A program made the position numbers and the translations under genes. From the NCBI GenBank assembly GCA_026874595.1, contig CM049312.1, forward strand, positions 24,671,956-24,735,955: a stretch of 64,000 bases of DNA. Reading direction: 5' to 3'. Below, piece by piece: positions 1-12,354 of this stretch (position 1 is its first letter; each line of letters begins with the position of its first letter). The stretch comes from Sipunculus nudus (lineage: Eukaryota; Annelida; Sipuncula; Golfingiida; Sipunculidae). The notes beneath the pieces were generated by a model. The model saw nothing but the letters and a program-made list of their open reading frames with translations. It ran no database searches and was not told the origin of the DNA.

Positions 1-267
1 TCTTTCTTTATTTATACCAACAGAGAATCAGTTATAAAACAAAAACACAAATACATACTACATTCAAATACATTATACACCGTATTAGAATGGGCAGACT
101 CATTTATTAATATTATTCTCGAACTAATCTGCAGAATTTCTTAAGATACTATATATCCGCTGAATATTGAACTATATACCTGATGGACCCTTTATATACC
201 GAATAGATTTTCAGTTGGATATTATCTCAATAAAATATACACACATATTTTTTACATTTATTTTATT

Positions 268-556
268 GCCCTGTGCTCGTGGCAAGAATTTAATACACCT
301 GCACATTTATACCTGAAGACCTGGTTAGTGATGAAGTTAACATTTGCGAACCGCAATGGAGCGCGGGGGCACTCAGGTTTTCGATGATCTTTGACTGGTT
401 ACTATTGTTGGATATATAAAGAATAGGTTGATGTGAAGAAAACATGCAAGATGTATTAAATGTACGTTTTAGGGCAAGGAAACTGTTCCTGAAGAAAGAA
501 ACGGAAATACGATACCGGGTTAGTCCCAGAAGTGGACCAAGGGGGGTCCAGGGGAT
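268..556. repeat. Dispersed repeat R1, copy 1
   Basis: Matches 52,484-52,772 in the same orientation, with many substitutions and small indels. Shared landmarks include 'gcgaaccg.aatgg', 'atgatctttgactggttac' and 'gattaaatgtacgtttta'. Confidence 0.75.
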
Positions 557-725
557 CTTTTACCTCCTCTTGAGCCGGCGCACCTTTTTTTTAATCGTAT
601 CAGACCAATTTTGTGGCCTGGAACTCCCGCAAACACCCCACCTCCACCCCATTTCCGGAAATGGAGACCTTATATTAAATTTTGTCATTTATCCTACTTG
701 GTTGAACCCCTCGTTTTTATAAAGC
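535..725. mobile_element. Degraded copy of the poly-C/G element
   Basis: The order 'tttgtggcctggaactcccg', 'aaatggagacctt' and 'tacttggttgaacccctcg' matches the right-hand part of the copy at 25,779-25,997, but the C-runs have decayed. Confidence 0.5.
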
Positions 726-834
726 GAGAATCATGAGTTTTTCACATGTACTGATACGCACGGCCACAGTCCAGAGCCTGGGTCAAATGTCAGGCCAAAC
801 ATGCCCAAATTCGTCACTGAAACAATTGTTATCC

Positions 835-1110
835 ATATGAACAATACAGTCCTTAATCCACTCGGGCAATCCGGTCTTTGCCGAACGGAAGGCACTTCAT
901 TTTTCAGTGGCAACCTCTACGCTAATCAGAAAACTGGCATAAAAAAAATCAAATGATGTGTACATTAAAATTTATTTATTATCATATCGGCGAGGTCACT
1001 GTGGGAACAACAACTTTTAAATAAAGCATGGCACAGTGTCATATTCGCAACGCGGTTTCAGAGAACACTGCGAAGAAAGGTGGACCGAATTTCTTTGATA
1101 AGTATATAAG
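835..1110. repeat. Dispersed repeat R2, copy 1
   Basis: Inverse-orientation match to 49,849-50,115. Shared words include 'tgatgtgtacattaaaa', 'catatcggcgag', 'acgcggtttcagagaacac' and 'aggtggaccgaatttcttt'. Confidence 0.75.
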
Positions 1111-1616
1111 AAGATAACTAGGAGTTTAAATTACTTTTCCTTGTGTGCAGTCCGATGCAAACAACCTATCTCTTTTGTGTACAAGTCTGGATGTATAATA
1201 ACGGTTTTTTTTTAAATTTTTATCTATTATTGTGAATATATATGTGTAATTGATAACTGATACCTTTGTGACCTATAATAAATGTTCCATGAAACAATAC
1301 TGTTGGTTTTAAATGTTGTTCATTTACTAGTTTCTCTTACCGTTTATAAAGGATTATCTTTTCACCAGAGGCTTGGAAAGTCCCGGATGAGAAACCATGC
1401 ATAATTAGACAAATTTAATGTCTGACACACGCATTTCTTACGATATTTAACGCAGCTTTTGTCTTCGATGCAGTTGAAAGGGTGATTAAAGTTTCATACA
1501 CGGGAAATGCAAAGAAATATGAGTTTGTATATTTTTCTGAAAAAAAAAACCACACTGATTCCATGCAGCGGGGGGGGGGGGGGGGGGAGGATGGCTTGTT
1601 ATATAAACTATAATAC

Positions 1617-1800
1617 GAGGCACTCTCAATGGCTCAGATGTTGGCGTTCATAGTCAGTATAAGGGTTCAGGAAACCGGAGGACCCGGAAGAAACTACCGA
1701 CCTTTAATCCATGCACTCCTATAGCAATGCGGATAATCGAAGTCAGGTCACCAGCGGAGAGCTAGGGCCGAGCGTTTTAACACTCAGCTGTCCAGGTCCC
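1617..1800 (-). mobile_element. tRNA-derived SINE, family A
   Basis: Runs in reverse from 'ggacctggacagctgag' to 'gagtgcctcg', sharing order and spacing with copies near 20,295, 29,547 and 56,296. The core 'gaaaccggaggacccgg' is conserved. Degenerate copy. Confidence 0.7.
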
Positions 1801-2077
1801 ATATATGTTCCTGAATATCAGAGTGCGGTTACATTACCCCCTCCCCCCCCCCCCTTCTTAAAAGTTCCTCACGAAAAAAAAAACACACAAAATAATGGTT
1901 CTGCACTTTCTAGGCCTTTTCAATAGAATACCCGAAAGGATTCAACAAAACGCCCCTTTTTATGGAGCACTTTATGGTGAAGATAAATGTTAAAGTGCCA
2001 GTAACAGTGAAGAACTTGCATGCAAAACTGTTCAGGCAATCACTTTGAACCGCAAAAATGGAAAATTAGGATGATTC

Positions 2078-2079
<2 letters not shown>

Positions 2080-2142
<63 letters not shown>

Positions 2143-2271
2143 AGTGTGTGTGTGTATAAATATTCGTTAATTTTTAAGCCTTCATATATATATACACATT
2201 TTTTGCAATGTTGATGTTAGTCTGTGAGAAACTGTAAAAATTTAATTGAAGATAGGTTATTTATTTCGTGG

Positions 2272-2321
<50 letters not shown>

Positions 2322-3003
2322 TGCCATAGTGTATCTTCAAGCAGTTTTGTTCTAAAATAAACTATGTATTCCCAATATTTTACTTTTTTCTTAATATTAT
2401 CCTTTGAGTGAGAGAGAGCGCGAGATGTTTGGCAATGTGCATAAGTATTAAATATTATAGGGCAGTTCAAAAGATTTTTATTCGCACAGAAAAGCCTTTC
2501 ATAAGGGTTTCTAGCACTCCGAGAAAGGCTTTAAAAAGGTTTTTATACATCGCAAAAGGTTTTCAAGAAACCTTTTAGCCTATGGTTCTCTAGAAAACCA
2601 TTGACAGCTTTTTTTATGGGGTCAGCTTAAATACCTTTTAAAACCTTGAGAAAAACCTTTATTTCTACCAGTGTAGCACGTGCTGTTGTGACAAAACGGG
2701 CGCATTTTGAAACATGACCAGCAGCATGCAACACTTTTTGACAGGCGGGAAAGAGACCATGCTCTCCTCTGCATGGTGGAGGCCATTGTAAGGTAAGTTT
2801 AAAAATTTATAACGTAATTTATTATGTTATTAGGCCTATCAATCTTATCAAGTTAACATTTAATGCGTTGGGGCGTAGCCGGGCAGGGGTGATGGGGGGG
2901 GGGGGGGGTGCAGGGTGGAGGCTATATATAGGCATAGATGTATATATCTGCTCTTCCTTAGCTACATAGAGGACTATACTGCAAGCACTGGAACTACTAA
3001 AGA

Positions 3004-3060
<57 letters not shown>
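2080..3060. repeat. Three (TA)n microsatellites
   Basis: (TA)n at about 2,107-2,139 (preceded by TGTA units), 2,275-2,318 and 3,007-3,059. Short Tyr/Ile-rich open frames across them are artefacts. Confidence 0.95.
2480..2665. repeat. Fold-back repeat of 'aaaaggttt' words
   Basis: 'aaggctttaaaaaggttttt', 'aaaaggttttcaagaaacct' and 'aaaaccttgagaaaaacc' are complementary to each other and could form a long imperfect hairpin. Probably a MITE remnant. Confidence 0.4.
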
Positions 3061-3061
<1 letters not shown>

Positions 3062-3381
3062 CAATTGCTATCAATTCTCTAATCTTAAAGTTATAGACGA
3101 TTTTGTGCTCAGTAGCCATATCGGGAGTTACTCTGAAGTGATAGGATGTGGTCTAAATGTGTAAAACTCGGAAGTCGCTGAGACGCACTATTCGACTAAT
3201 GTTCAGTTTACATTTTACAACATGTATATATAAAGTATGTTTTTGCAAAATTTTCCAACATTAAGTTCCATAACATAATTGTACTCAACAGCATGAAAAT
3301 ATCGTGGAAATATTATATCTTTCTGCAAAAACAGAAAATATTTTATTTTACATGACCGTAAAATGTTACTGGTGAGAACTG

Positions 3382-3990
3382 GTCTCAATCTTTTTGTCAG
3401 TATGTCTGTCTGCTAGTCAGTTGTCCTTCATTTCGCCATCTTCCCAGTTCTTGAGTCTTACATGCAGCATTCTACAGGCCACAGTTTGCAGGAATCTTTT
3501 TGAAACTGGTACAGTATATGTCTTGCCCTCATATCTCGAAAGTGATTTTTCATTTTCGGGATATGGCTACAAAGGGGCGCTGCACTCGAACCACTACAAC
3601 ATATCATTTTTTAGCCTTTTCTCCAAAAGTATAAACCTTATTTACATTTACTGTAGCTTATGTTCATTCTCTTGGCCTTCTCCATAACCTGATCATCTGG
3701 TCTCAACCTTCTGTCACATTGTCAGTATGTCTGGCTGTTTGTCAGTTATCTTCAATTTCGCTTTCTAGCTGGTTCTTTGTAGTTCTTTGTTCTTCTACTG
3801 GCCATAATATAGAAAGAATAACTTTTTACACTTAAACATATAGTATGTCGGAACGATTTATGGAAGCAGTTTGTGTATATAGATCAAGGTCAAGATTAAG
3901 GTCATCAAAACACATCACATTCTTATTTTCTTCAAAACTTTGTCAATACTGGACTATTATTAAAAATTATAGCTCATGTTCTCTCTCTTT
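3382..3990. repeat. Two diverged copies of a 'gtctcaa-ctt-tgtcagtatgtctg' repeat
   Basis: Copies begin at about 3,382 and 3,699 with 'ggtctcaatctttttgtcag' and 'ggtctcaaccttctgtcac', then 'tcagtatgtctg' and 'cagtt.tc.ttca.tttcgc'. No gene seen around them. Confidence 0.55.
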
Positions 3991-4996
3991 GTCATTACTC
4001 ATTCATTCGATTGTTTTCACGTCATTTCCGGTAAACGCTGGACCTAGGGTCGTCAAGTATGTTTTTTTTTTTTTTTTTTTACATTCGTTCGATACGTCTG
4101 AAGAAATCATTATAAAAAAAATTCAATGCAAAATATTATGTATTTTTTTTTTTTTGCTGTCTATTTTAGCAACATTTTAAAACATGAAGTGAAAAAGCTT
4201 TCATTTGCAGCAGAATATATTGGGGTAACGCCATATTTTTATTTTTATAGAAAAAAAATACAAATCAATTTGTGCATTCTGATCATGAAATATTATATAT
4301 AATTTGGCATAAAATGTAATATATGATAGATTTTGTACGAGTCTTACAGATTCATAATCCTGATGAAATTGTTGGTCAATGGAACACGAAAAGGATGGTC
4401 AATTTATACATAAGAAAATAAAACATTTTATCGAAACAACCAATTAGAAACATTCTGAGGACGTTTTGTGTTTCTGTAAAATTGTATGTTCATCTCTCTA
4501 TGATGTTATCAGTATATTTTCTATAGGGGCACATTTGTAACTTTTTCATGTCTCCAACATCTTAAAATAGGTATAGCAGCTCAAAATATTGATCGATTAT
4601 TAAATTACTATCTTGTTTTACAAAATGAAAAAAAATACCATAAAATTTTATTTTAAAAAAGTCACCATGAATGCATCACAACAGATTAAATTATGGGGGA
4701 AAAATGTAACAAATGTTTAACACGCATGTTGACGATTTGTTGACCAGTATATGGCCGTGGCTTCCGAGTTTTTCATGCTTGGACTGCGCTTCCGTGCACT
4801 TTCAAGTGACTTCCGAAATGGCTTCCGAGCAAAATATCGTCTTAAACTTACAGATGAAGAATGGATAACTATGATTCTTCGTATAATGATAAAGTATGCC
4901 TTATTCCATCCAGAAAAAAATCGACATAGTATAGATTTATTTTCCGACTTCAGGATTCCGATTTCCGAGTTTTACACACAGCCATGAAACGATTGT

Positions 4997-5100
4997 ACGC
5001 ATGCGCTTACAATATGGCGCTGAATTTGAACGTAAACACAACGGAGTGTATCCTTGGAATTTACCTGGCACGAAAATAAAGATGAACTTTACAGAAGAAG
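4997..5100 (+). promoter_or_regulatory. NRF1/YY1-type promoter-like block with a first-exon donor
   Basis: ACGCATGCGC (4997-5006, one mismatch from the NRF1 core) is followed by AATATGGCG (5011-5019, YY1 consensus), a combination typical of TATA-less housekeeping promoters. About 80 nt on, ATGAACTTTACAGAAGAAG is followed by GTAAGA at 5,101, which could be a first coding exon (MNFTEE, phase 1 out). No partner exon with the right phase was found downstream, so the gene, if any, is unidentified. Confidence 0.28.
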
Positions 5101-5273
5101 GTAAGATCAATACGATAATACGCTTTCAACTCGCCGTACATGTAAGCCTAGTCTTAGGTATTTGAGAGCGGTCCGACCATCTGTCATGATTCACCCAACA
5201 ACTGCTCAGTGCCAGTGAATCAAAACTGACAAAAGAGTAGGGGCTGAACATAGGCACCCGTCGTATCAACTAC

Positions 5274-5456
5274 AGGGGCGGATCCAGGATTTTGGAAAGG
5301 GGGGGGGGGTCCAACCCAGGAGGACAACTGAAAACCCTAAAAAAAGGTCCTCAGGTCTGAAAAAGGGGTGAAGGCGGCAACATTTTGTCTGAAGCCCTTA
5401 GAAAACGTACAAAAATACGTTTCTGATGAAAAAGGGACCCCCCCCCCCCCCCGGAT
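5274..5456. mobile_element. Poly-C/G short inverted-repeat element, inverted copy
   Basis: Begins CAGGGGCGGATCCAGG and continues with a G-run, 'tccaacccaggaggac' and 'ggtcctcaggtctg', matching the reverse complement of the copy at 25,779-25,997. It finishes near a C-run at 5,440-5,452. Confidence 0.65.
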
Positions 5457-5903
5457 ATGCTTCTGATCACTAAGTCTTTACCCGAGTACAGATGCCTGAG
5501 GTCAGTGGCCTGCCATGGGGCATCTGTTCTCCGGTAAAGACTAAGTTGATAAGACAGATGGCTGTGGGGCTGAAGTGCTACGATGGCATGGTTTGCACTT
5601 TTGGCATGGTTGCACCCCAAGACAGCCTCAGGGTACAAACTATGCCATAGGCTAATTAATAGGGACAGGGTGTATGAACCTGCCCTTGATTACCTTCTCA
5701 TCAGAGACAGGCTTGGGCAATATTTGAACAATGAATGATAGTAGTTAGTACACCAAGTACTGCAATAAAGTAAATGCAGTTCATTAATTATATTTGTGAT
5801 AATTGTCCATTTAAGCATTTTTTTTAAGACTTATTTACCATTTTTAAAAAAACACATTATTTCCAAATTTTGTTTATTCTTTAATAAGGATAAATGTTTA
5901 CTC

Positions 5904-6731
5904 CAGGGTTGGGGCCAGGTACAAGTGAAAGTACCTAGGTACAGGTACTTGTGAATTGGCCAGGTACAGGTACAGGTACTCAATTTTCACAGAGTACCTA
6001 GGTACAGGTACTTAGAAAGTACCTAGGTACAGGTACAGGTACATTTATTTGAGGATCACTTCAAAGACGTTTTTATGGCATATATTTACATATATGCAAG
6101 TTAACAAGCCTTTTTTCTATCAAACACTACCAAAGTCATTTGCTAAAGTATATTATTTAGAACTTAATAACTAAATGGCACCATACGTTCACAAAAAATG
6201 TTATGTAAGTGTATTAAAAGTGTATTAAAAGTCCATTAAGTGCAACAAGTAGTGTATGACACCATACATTCACAAACATGAAATTCAAGTCTAATAAAAG
6301 TCCTTTAAGTACACCAAGTAAAGTAAGACAGGGATTATTCTGAAACCATACTTCACAAACAGGATATTTGTGTACTAAATGTTCATTAAGTGCATCAAGT
6401 ATAGTATAATCAAATGATTTGCTTAATAAGTGGTAACCAGTACAGCTGATTTCACACATGTGACCATTCTGGAGGTGTGATAACAATTCAATTCATGAGC
6501 AGTTTATCACACTGATGGCTTACTGATTATTTTACACTACAGGTAACCAAATTTAATACTAAAAGAGAGAAAAAACTATAAAAAAAAGAAAATATGAAAA
6601 TATACCTTGAGTACCTTGTACCAGGTACAGGTACTTTAGTTCCAGGTACCGGTACAAGGTACTTCCTACTCATGACTGGCAGGTACAGGCACAGGTACTC
6701 TGAAATGTGTACCTAGGTACAGATACAGGTG
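5904..6731. mobile_element. Second copy of the GTACCT hAT-like MITE, one end lost
   Basis: Starts with the same CAGGGTTGGGGCCAGGTAC end. Its interior carries the same aggtac iterations and, near 6,610-6,700, sequence matching the reverse complement of the copy at 11,766. The distal 'ggccccaaccctg' end is missing. It is longer inside than the other copy. Confidence 0.7.
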
Positions 6732-7228
6732 ACATATAAGAATAAGGCTTAAAGTGTTTGTCTGTTTGATTACCGATATATTTTAGATATAATGAGCAAA
6801 AATGCTCAAATATAGCATGTTTTCTCGGCGACGTCATCAACGTCATGCATAACATTATGGCAGACAATGAAAATTTGAGCCAAAAAAAATTCGATTTTGG
6901 AGACATTGTCTCTCAAACAACATTTCATTATATTCTTTTTATATTTCTTAAATTATACATCTTTTATAATCTCTTATATATTACAGTATATTACTTTTGT
7001 TTATAATTTGCGTTAAAAATTGTAAAATAAGCCTCTCAAAAAACCTGCTAAAATGCACAATTACCAAATTTGTGACTACCTATTAGCCTTACAATTTTTT
7101 TATCACAGCTTTATGCATAGGCCCATATATTATACAAAGTGTCCAGGGCTCCGGACCAAGACACATTGCCCCAGAGCTAAAGGTCCCGACTATTTCCGGT
7201 TTGCGCTTAAGCCATTGAGTGAAGAGCT

Positions 7229-7255
7229 ATATATATATATATATATATATATATA
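7229..7255. repeat. (TA)n microsatellite
   Basis: Uninterrupted TA run in otherwise featureless AT-rich DNA. Confidence 0.95.
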
Positions 7256-8744
7256 AGTACAAACATGTATACGTTGGCAATATGAGTAATACTCTCAAAT
7301 TCTTAACATGTTAAAAACTTGGAGTAGGCCTATTTATATTTTCATTAAAAAGCATACTTAGACTTCATCTCAAACCTATAAACAATGAACATATATGTAT
7401 AAAGGTCTTTAATTTTAATTTAAACATTAATTTGTGAGTACATATATTTTAAACATGCTTAGGTTACTGGTCAATGTAATATCATACAGTTCGCTTCTGT
7501 CACGTTTATGAAAATTCTTTGATAATATTGCAGATCTCTGGGTATTCTCCCAGAAAGTCCTTAATAAACTGCAACAGTAAAAATTAAATTAATATTTATT
7601 ACTAAATACCAGCTGGCTGGAACAATGGCTAATGCTCTGGAAGGTCTGTCAGTAAGTGCTGAAGAAATGGCACACACAGATGTGTCTGGCAGTGTCAGTG
7701 CGCATGCTCATTGGAAGTGCCGGACTTTAGCCTGTATGATCAGTGTCCAGGTCTGGACTGTAGCAACAGCCTATACAAAACATTACATAGGACACTGTGT
7801 AAAGGCTAAGGCTTTGAAAGAAATTGTGTTGTAAATATTATTCTATGTATTGTATGAACATATCCAATCATTTGGCATATATATATAAAATGTAAGTTGT
7901 CTTTTTTTTCATTTAATTGAATATATAGGAATGCAAAATATCATTATATATACAATGTTGTTAAATACAAATGTATTAACTGGTGCTAGGTTGATCAATA
8001 ATTCAACCAGCACCCGGTTATATATTTTTGTATATATATATGTATATAATGTGCGTGGCTTTTATTTTCAACCTTTATCTGGTCGCTGATTAGGTTGTTT
8101 CCAGAGGTCATTTTTTTGAGTTGATGGGCATCTTATTCTGGAGGGTTTTATATTGCGGTTAATTCACATTCATGGATACCAAAAAATTAAAACCCCCGCA
8201 AAAAAGCAACCACAGTGCTTGAGTTTAAATAATAATTAATGCATATTTTATGAGTAAGTCTGGTAAAACAGGGTTAAAATCACACACAGTACCAGGGTTG
8301 GTAAAATGCTGGCAAATACTGGCATTTGCTGGTAAATACTGACAAGCTGAATTCTATCACAACAGTCACATTATAATTTCTTTATCTTGATTATACTTAA
8401 TCTTTCCTTACTAGATTCTTCTTATTAGATTGCATTTCTAGCACTATTGAAGCAAATAGGACAAAAAAAAATATTAATAGATTTATGGAAAGGGGAGGGT
8501 TTGTGTTTTTTCCCCAGAGGTTGTTTCAGTTTATAAATTCATATATACATCTGGTAATTCTATGAGGGTGTACAATTCTGTTGTGACAGGTTCTAAAATG
8601 AATGGCCCATCTACCGAAATGTCCACCCAGGGGAGATATATCTGAGGATATGAAGCTGTGTATATGTACCAATTTGGACTATTCTTTGTTTGGGATCTGT
8701 CACGCAGGATAAAAATCAGACCTCCAGTCACATGGTCCTGTGGT

Positions 8745-8940
8745 TGTAAACAGACACATTTGGACTGTGTTTACTTGCACACATTTAACCATAACAAGCC
8801 TTTAAACGGTTCAAGGGTGGGTACTGAGACCTTGTGCTGGGATGGTTTTGCCTGGAAACCTTTGCATTTATAAATCAAAAATGAACTGATAGTGTGAGAG
8901 AATAGGCATGTTATTGCTCCTGAGTATGCCCTTGAAAGTA
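8745..8940. repeat. Dispersed repeat shared with 36,062-36,250
   Basis: Shares 'gtaaacagacacatttggactgtgttt'-like start, 'gtgctgggatggttttgcc' and 'atgaactgatagtgtgagag' in the same order and orientation as the element at 36,062-36,250. Confidence 0.6.
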
Positions 8941-9639
8941 ATTACTAAACAGGTCCTAATGTCATGCTAGTCAGCCAAGTATCATAAGGCCATCCTTAAA
9001 AATTTCTGTGTTGGGGCTAACATTGGTCCAAAAAAAGTCATCAGGTAGGGAGGAAAAAAATATTTTTTTTAAAGGAGGTTCTAGAGTTTACTACATCTTT
9101 TTTTACCAGATATTAGCATATGCGAGGTTTATGTCAAAAAACATACCCGTACTCCATTCATTCCTTGCCTCGATACCATTGAAACATGCACAACAAGGTA
9201 TCTCTGAACAGATTTTGTGTTTTATTACAGGCTTAAAATCCTGTACTTGGGTTTAAAATGTTTTATTACATGCTTTGAACATGTACATGTCAAACATTCA
9301 CGTATTTGAAAAGTAATCAAGTACTTTTCCAATAATGGTCAAGCATGTTATCATGGAAGCATTATAACTGATGTATATCCCATTGCACAGGTTCGCATTA
9401 GGCCTGTAAGCCTTGTTCTGGATCTCACATGAATTTGTAGACAATTTTATTTTGTGTTGTATGCGAGTGCCAGAATTGTAGGAATGAGTGCAGTTTGAGA
9501 TTTCCTTTGCAAGTGAAGAGGTATAATTAAGAAGGACGGTAATAAATGAACTCTTTAGTAATAGTCAATGCCTAATAAGGTAGTAGAATATATAAAATGT
9601 TTATAAAAATATATGTAAAAACTGTACTTTTTGAAAGAT

Positions 9640-9930
9640 GAAACCATATATTGGATGTCGGTACCCTGATTAGGAATTTTATTTCTTCGGTGTTGATGTA
9701 TATACAAACAAAATCTTGGTCAAGTTCGAAGATGGGTGACCTTGACTTATTTCTCGACGTTTTAGAGCGAATTATAGAAAATAACCGGCGAGTGTTAACA
9801 TTTACCATGTGAGGAGGATATCTCCAAAAGTATTCAACACAGAAATTTCATTTCTTTGGTGCTGATACATATCAACAAAATCTCTGTCAAGTTCCAAGAT
9901 GGATGACCCAAGGTCACAGAGCTTATAATA
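9640..9930. repeat. Two diverged tandem copies of a 'caagttc-aagatgg-tgacc' repeat
   Basis: 'atttcttcggtgttgatgta' at about 9,680 and 'atttctttggtgctgataca' at about 9,850 begin homologous segments, each containing 'gtcaagttc.aagatgg.tgacc'. Non-coding. Confidence 0.6.
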
Positions 9931-10659
9931 GAAAAAACTTAGGAGCTTATTTCTAAGGAACCACTGGATGGATTGTTTTGGAATATGGAATGGTCATTGG
10001 CCTTGATGATCTCGAAAGTGCTGCATGACTCACAAAGACTGGGGCCAGACTTACAAAGTTCATACCTCTCTAGTTCCAATTCACAACTTGAACAAAAGAC
10101 ATATGTACAGATATACATCCATGTGAGAACAAATATTACATGAATACTTGTTACTGTTACCACCCATAAATACTGCTCTTTTGGCTGGGGGCTTTTGTCA
10201 GCTTTTGCTGATATTCTAGTATTTTTCTGTAATTAATGACTGAGGGAGCAATGTTGATCTCTATCTCGTCTACGTCTAAACAAGAAATGCCGTACGGTCA
10301 GGAAATATCTGTTTATTATAAAAGCTATTAATAAAATGAAATAAATTTACAAAGGCAGTTAAAAAGAAACATAAAAAAAATACAGTTTCTTATATGTTAT
10401 GCCTGTTCTGATCAGCTGTGGCCGGTAGAAACGATGCGTCAGACACCTCGCAAAACCCTGTCATGATCGCCACAGAACTGACGAAATCACGCAATTCTTG
10501 TAATACCAAACATCTGATTTGTGGAGATCGTGCGTTACACATCGTCAGTTGCAGATTCAATTAAATAGGCCCGCTTCATTTGCTTGATATAGGCCTACTC
10601 ACGGTGCCACCGTGAGTGTTGCTGAAAAATTATAACCAGCGTAAGCGACACGATGTCAG

Positions 10660-10887
10660 CGAACATTTTCCCGCCAAAATAGTGATGAATGAAGTCATAT
10701 GGGGTGAACTTTTACTACGGACCTCTTATTGGCTCTCTGGCTATGACGCGTGACCGCTCCGCCAATCACAAGAACGTTTGCGTGGGCCAGGCACGTGTTT
10801 ATGCAAATCAACGTGTCACATGGTTTAAATGCCAACATTGGTCAGTTGACAGTATGAATGTCGAGAGAACTTTCATTTAATCAGTTA
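10660..10887 (+). promoter_or_regulatory. E2F / CCAAT / octamer promoter-like cluster
   Basis: Within about 190 bp there is TTTTCCCGCCAAAA (10666-10679, an E2F/DP site readable on both strands), ATTGG at 10728-10732, CCAAT at 10762-10766, an E-box CACGTG at 10792-10797, the octamer ATGCAAAT at 10801-10808 and another ATTGG at 10837-10841. The stretch is more GC-rich than its surroundings. Such arrangements are typical of proliferation-linked genes. No TATA box is evident. The direction is inferred from the splice donor that follows at 10,899. Confidence 0.45.
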
Positions 10888-10898
10888 ATGCGACAGCG
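10888..10898 (+). CDS. Possible first coding exon of an unrecognised gene
   Basis: ATG CGA CAG CG followed by donor GTAAGC. It sits just downstream of the E2F/CCAAT cluster and ends in phase 2, which fits the candidate exon at 14,410. Short upstream ATGs occur in the presumed 5' UTR (for example at 10,854), which weakens the start assignment. The exon could be entirely non-coding. Confidence 0.25.
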
Positions 10899-11561
10899 GT
10901 AAGCTTCCGCTTTATTTGAAATCAAATAAGAACCATTTCTAATTGCTCAATATTTTTTTTCAGCCTGTTTCGCCAGAACAACGAAATTTGATGGCGGTTT
11001 CCCGGCAGTTTTTCTACTCTCGCGCACGAGTGTAGCGATCGTTCCACGTGTATATATATAGGCACAACCTGACTAATTGTTAGGGCTCAAACGATCGGCG
11101 ACGTTGGGTAATACCTTTCATTATGGAAATAAAGTGCATCTAAAAATGTAATAGAAGGACTATTTTTCTAGCACATGAAGGCAGATTTTTACGGGCCCAG
11201 GTGCTTGCGGCAGATCATATAAAAATATTAATTTGCAGATATGTCAAAAAAAATTCCAGCCGCAGCCAAAAATCACGACCGGCCGGGTTAGCCCCAACAC
11301 AGAACTTTTTAAGGATGGCCTAACCCATGTGTCACCTATTTTCATAAAAATCAGCACTGTAGTAGTATAATATTACTGTTAATAATGTTGTTGTAAATAT
11401 TTAGATCCCCATAGGAGGGCTTATTGTTTTTACCAGCTCCGCATCTGTGTCCGCATCTGTGTCTGCTCTTCTAGAGGCTTATTTCTCAGAAGAAGTGCTG
11501 CCACCTATCAAAAATATCAAAAAATTCTGTTGTAATCCTGCACTTGAAAGGCAAAAGAACA

Positions 11562-11765
11562 GGCTTCCGTGTCTCAGGGGTAGAGTGCAGGACTCAAAGC
11601 CGGGAGATAGTGAGTTCGAATCTCAGCCGAGACAGTGAGATTTTTCACAGTCTGTCCCAACCCAGGGTGAGCGCTCTTCCTGCTTAATGGGGAGACTGTG
11701 CCCATCAGTCGTGTTTCACTCACAAACAAGAGTGCCATTCAGGGGTTCCTCGGTGAAATGACCAA
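11562..11765 (+). mobile_element. tRNA-derived SINE, family B, interrupted by a MITE
   Basis: Head 'gtgtctcaggggtagagtg' (box A-like) and 'gagttcgaatctcagcc' (box B), then a body with 'gtgagcgctcttcctgc' and 'cactcacaaacaagagtgcc'. The tail is cut by the hAT-like MITE at 11,766. Related copies lie at 34,447, 48,682 and 54,818. Confidence 0.8.
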
Positions 11766-12354
11766 CAGGGTTGGGGCCAGGTACTTGTACCTGTACCTGT
11801 ACCTAGGTACACAATTGAGAGCACCTGTACCTGTAAATGGCTGTCATGAGTAGAAGTACCTTGTACCTGTACCTGTACCTTGAACTAAAGTACCTGTACC
11901 TGGTATAAGGTACTCCAGGTACAAATTTGGTTTGGTCAAGTAAGGTACTAAGCTGTCATCCCTAGCTGTCAGGGCTGTTACCTAAACCAGGCAGGGGTAA
12001 TTACTAAGCGTTCAAGCCTGCAGCCTTTGAACTTGACCAGACTTAGGCTAGTAGCATGCTGGCCCAGCTACATCCATCCTCTACACAGGAAGTTCATTGT
12101 GGCTTTATCAGATATAAAGGGTACAGAGCAAAGGATATGGACAGTGTTGCTTTTATGCCTTATGTTAATACCTATTGTCTAGTATGTATGAAGAACATTG
12201 GTGTAGGATAAATGTAGAAGAAAAGAAAATTCATATTAAATTCATATCATTAGTTCCTATATCTTTAAAATGAACCTGTACCTGTACCTAGTTACTTTTT
12301 AAAGTACCTGTACCTGTACCTAGGTACTGTTACATGTACCTGGCCCCAACCCTG
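11766..12354. mobile_element. 589-bp hAT-like MITE built from GTACCT iterations
   Basis: Perfect 19-bp inverted ends CAGGGTTGGGGCCAGGTAC and its complement. Flanks read ATGACCAA and ATGACCCA, an 8-bp target duplication with one mismatch, as expected for hAT elements. Subterminal zones are packed with 'gtacct/aggtac' iterations. No transposase is encoded. It has inserted into the tail of a SINE that begins near 11,562. Confidence 0.85.

Larger units (their letters stand above)
1..4996. other. Intergenic, no gene seen
   Basis: Apart from the dispersed repeats, SINE and microsatellites listed separately, this stretch is AT-rich with poly-G (1,570-1,586; 2,897-2,908) and poly-T runs. I see no exon with splice sites and conserved coding. 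Confidence 0.6.
5101..10659. other. Repeat-rich, no defended gene
   Basis: Holds the poly-C/G element, the truncated GTACCT MITE, the 8,745 repeat and the 9,640 tandem pair. It would be intron if the 5-kb promoter-like block drives a transcript. No exon was recognised. Confidence 0.5.
8984..11325. repeat. Inverted pair of 35-bp ends around 2.3 kb
   Basis: 'ggccatccttaaaaa' followed by 'ttctgtgttggggctaac' at about 8,988-9,022 is repeated in inverse orientation at about 11,288-11,323. This may be one element with long terminal inverted repeats or two separate solo copies. It encloses the E2F/CCAAT cluster and the first candidate exon, which argues for separate copies. Confidence 0.45.

Noticed and set aside
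11580-11640. Functional tRNA gene
   Set aside because: Box A and box B are present but the sequence continues into a SINE body shared with three other loci, and no cloverleaf with matched acceptor stem is visible.
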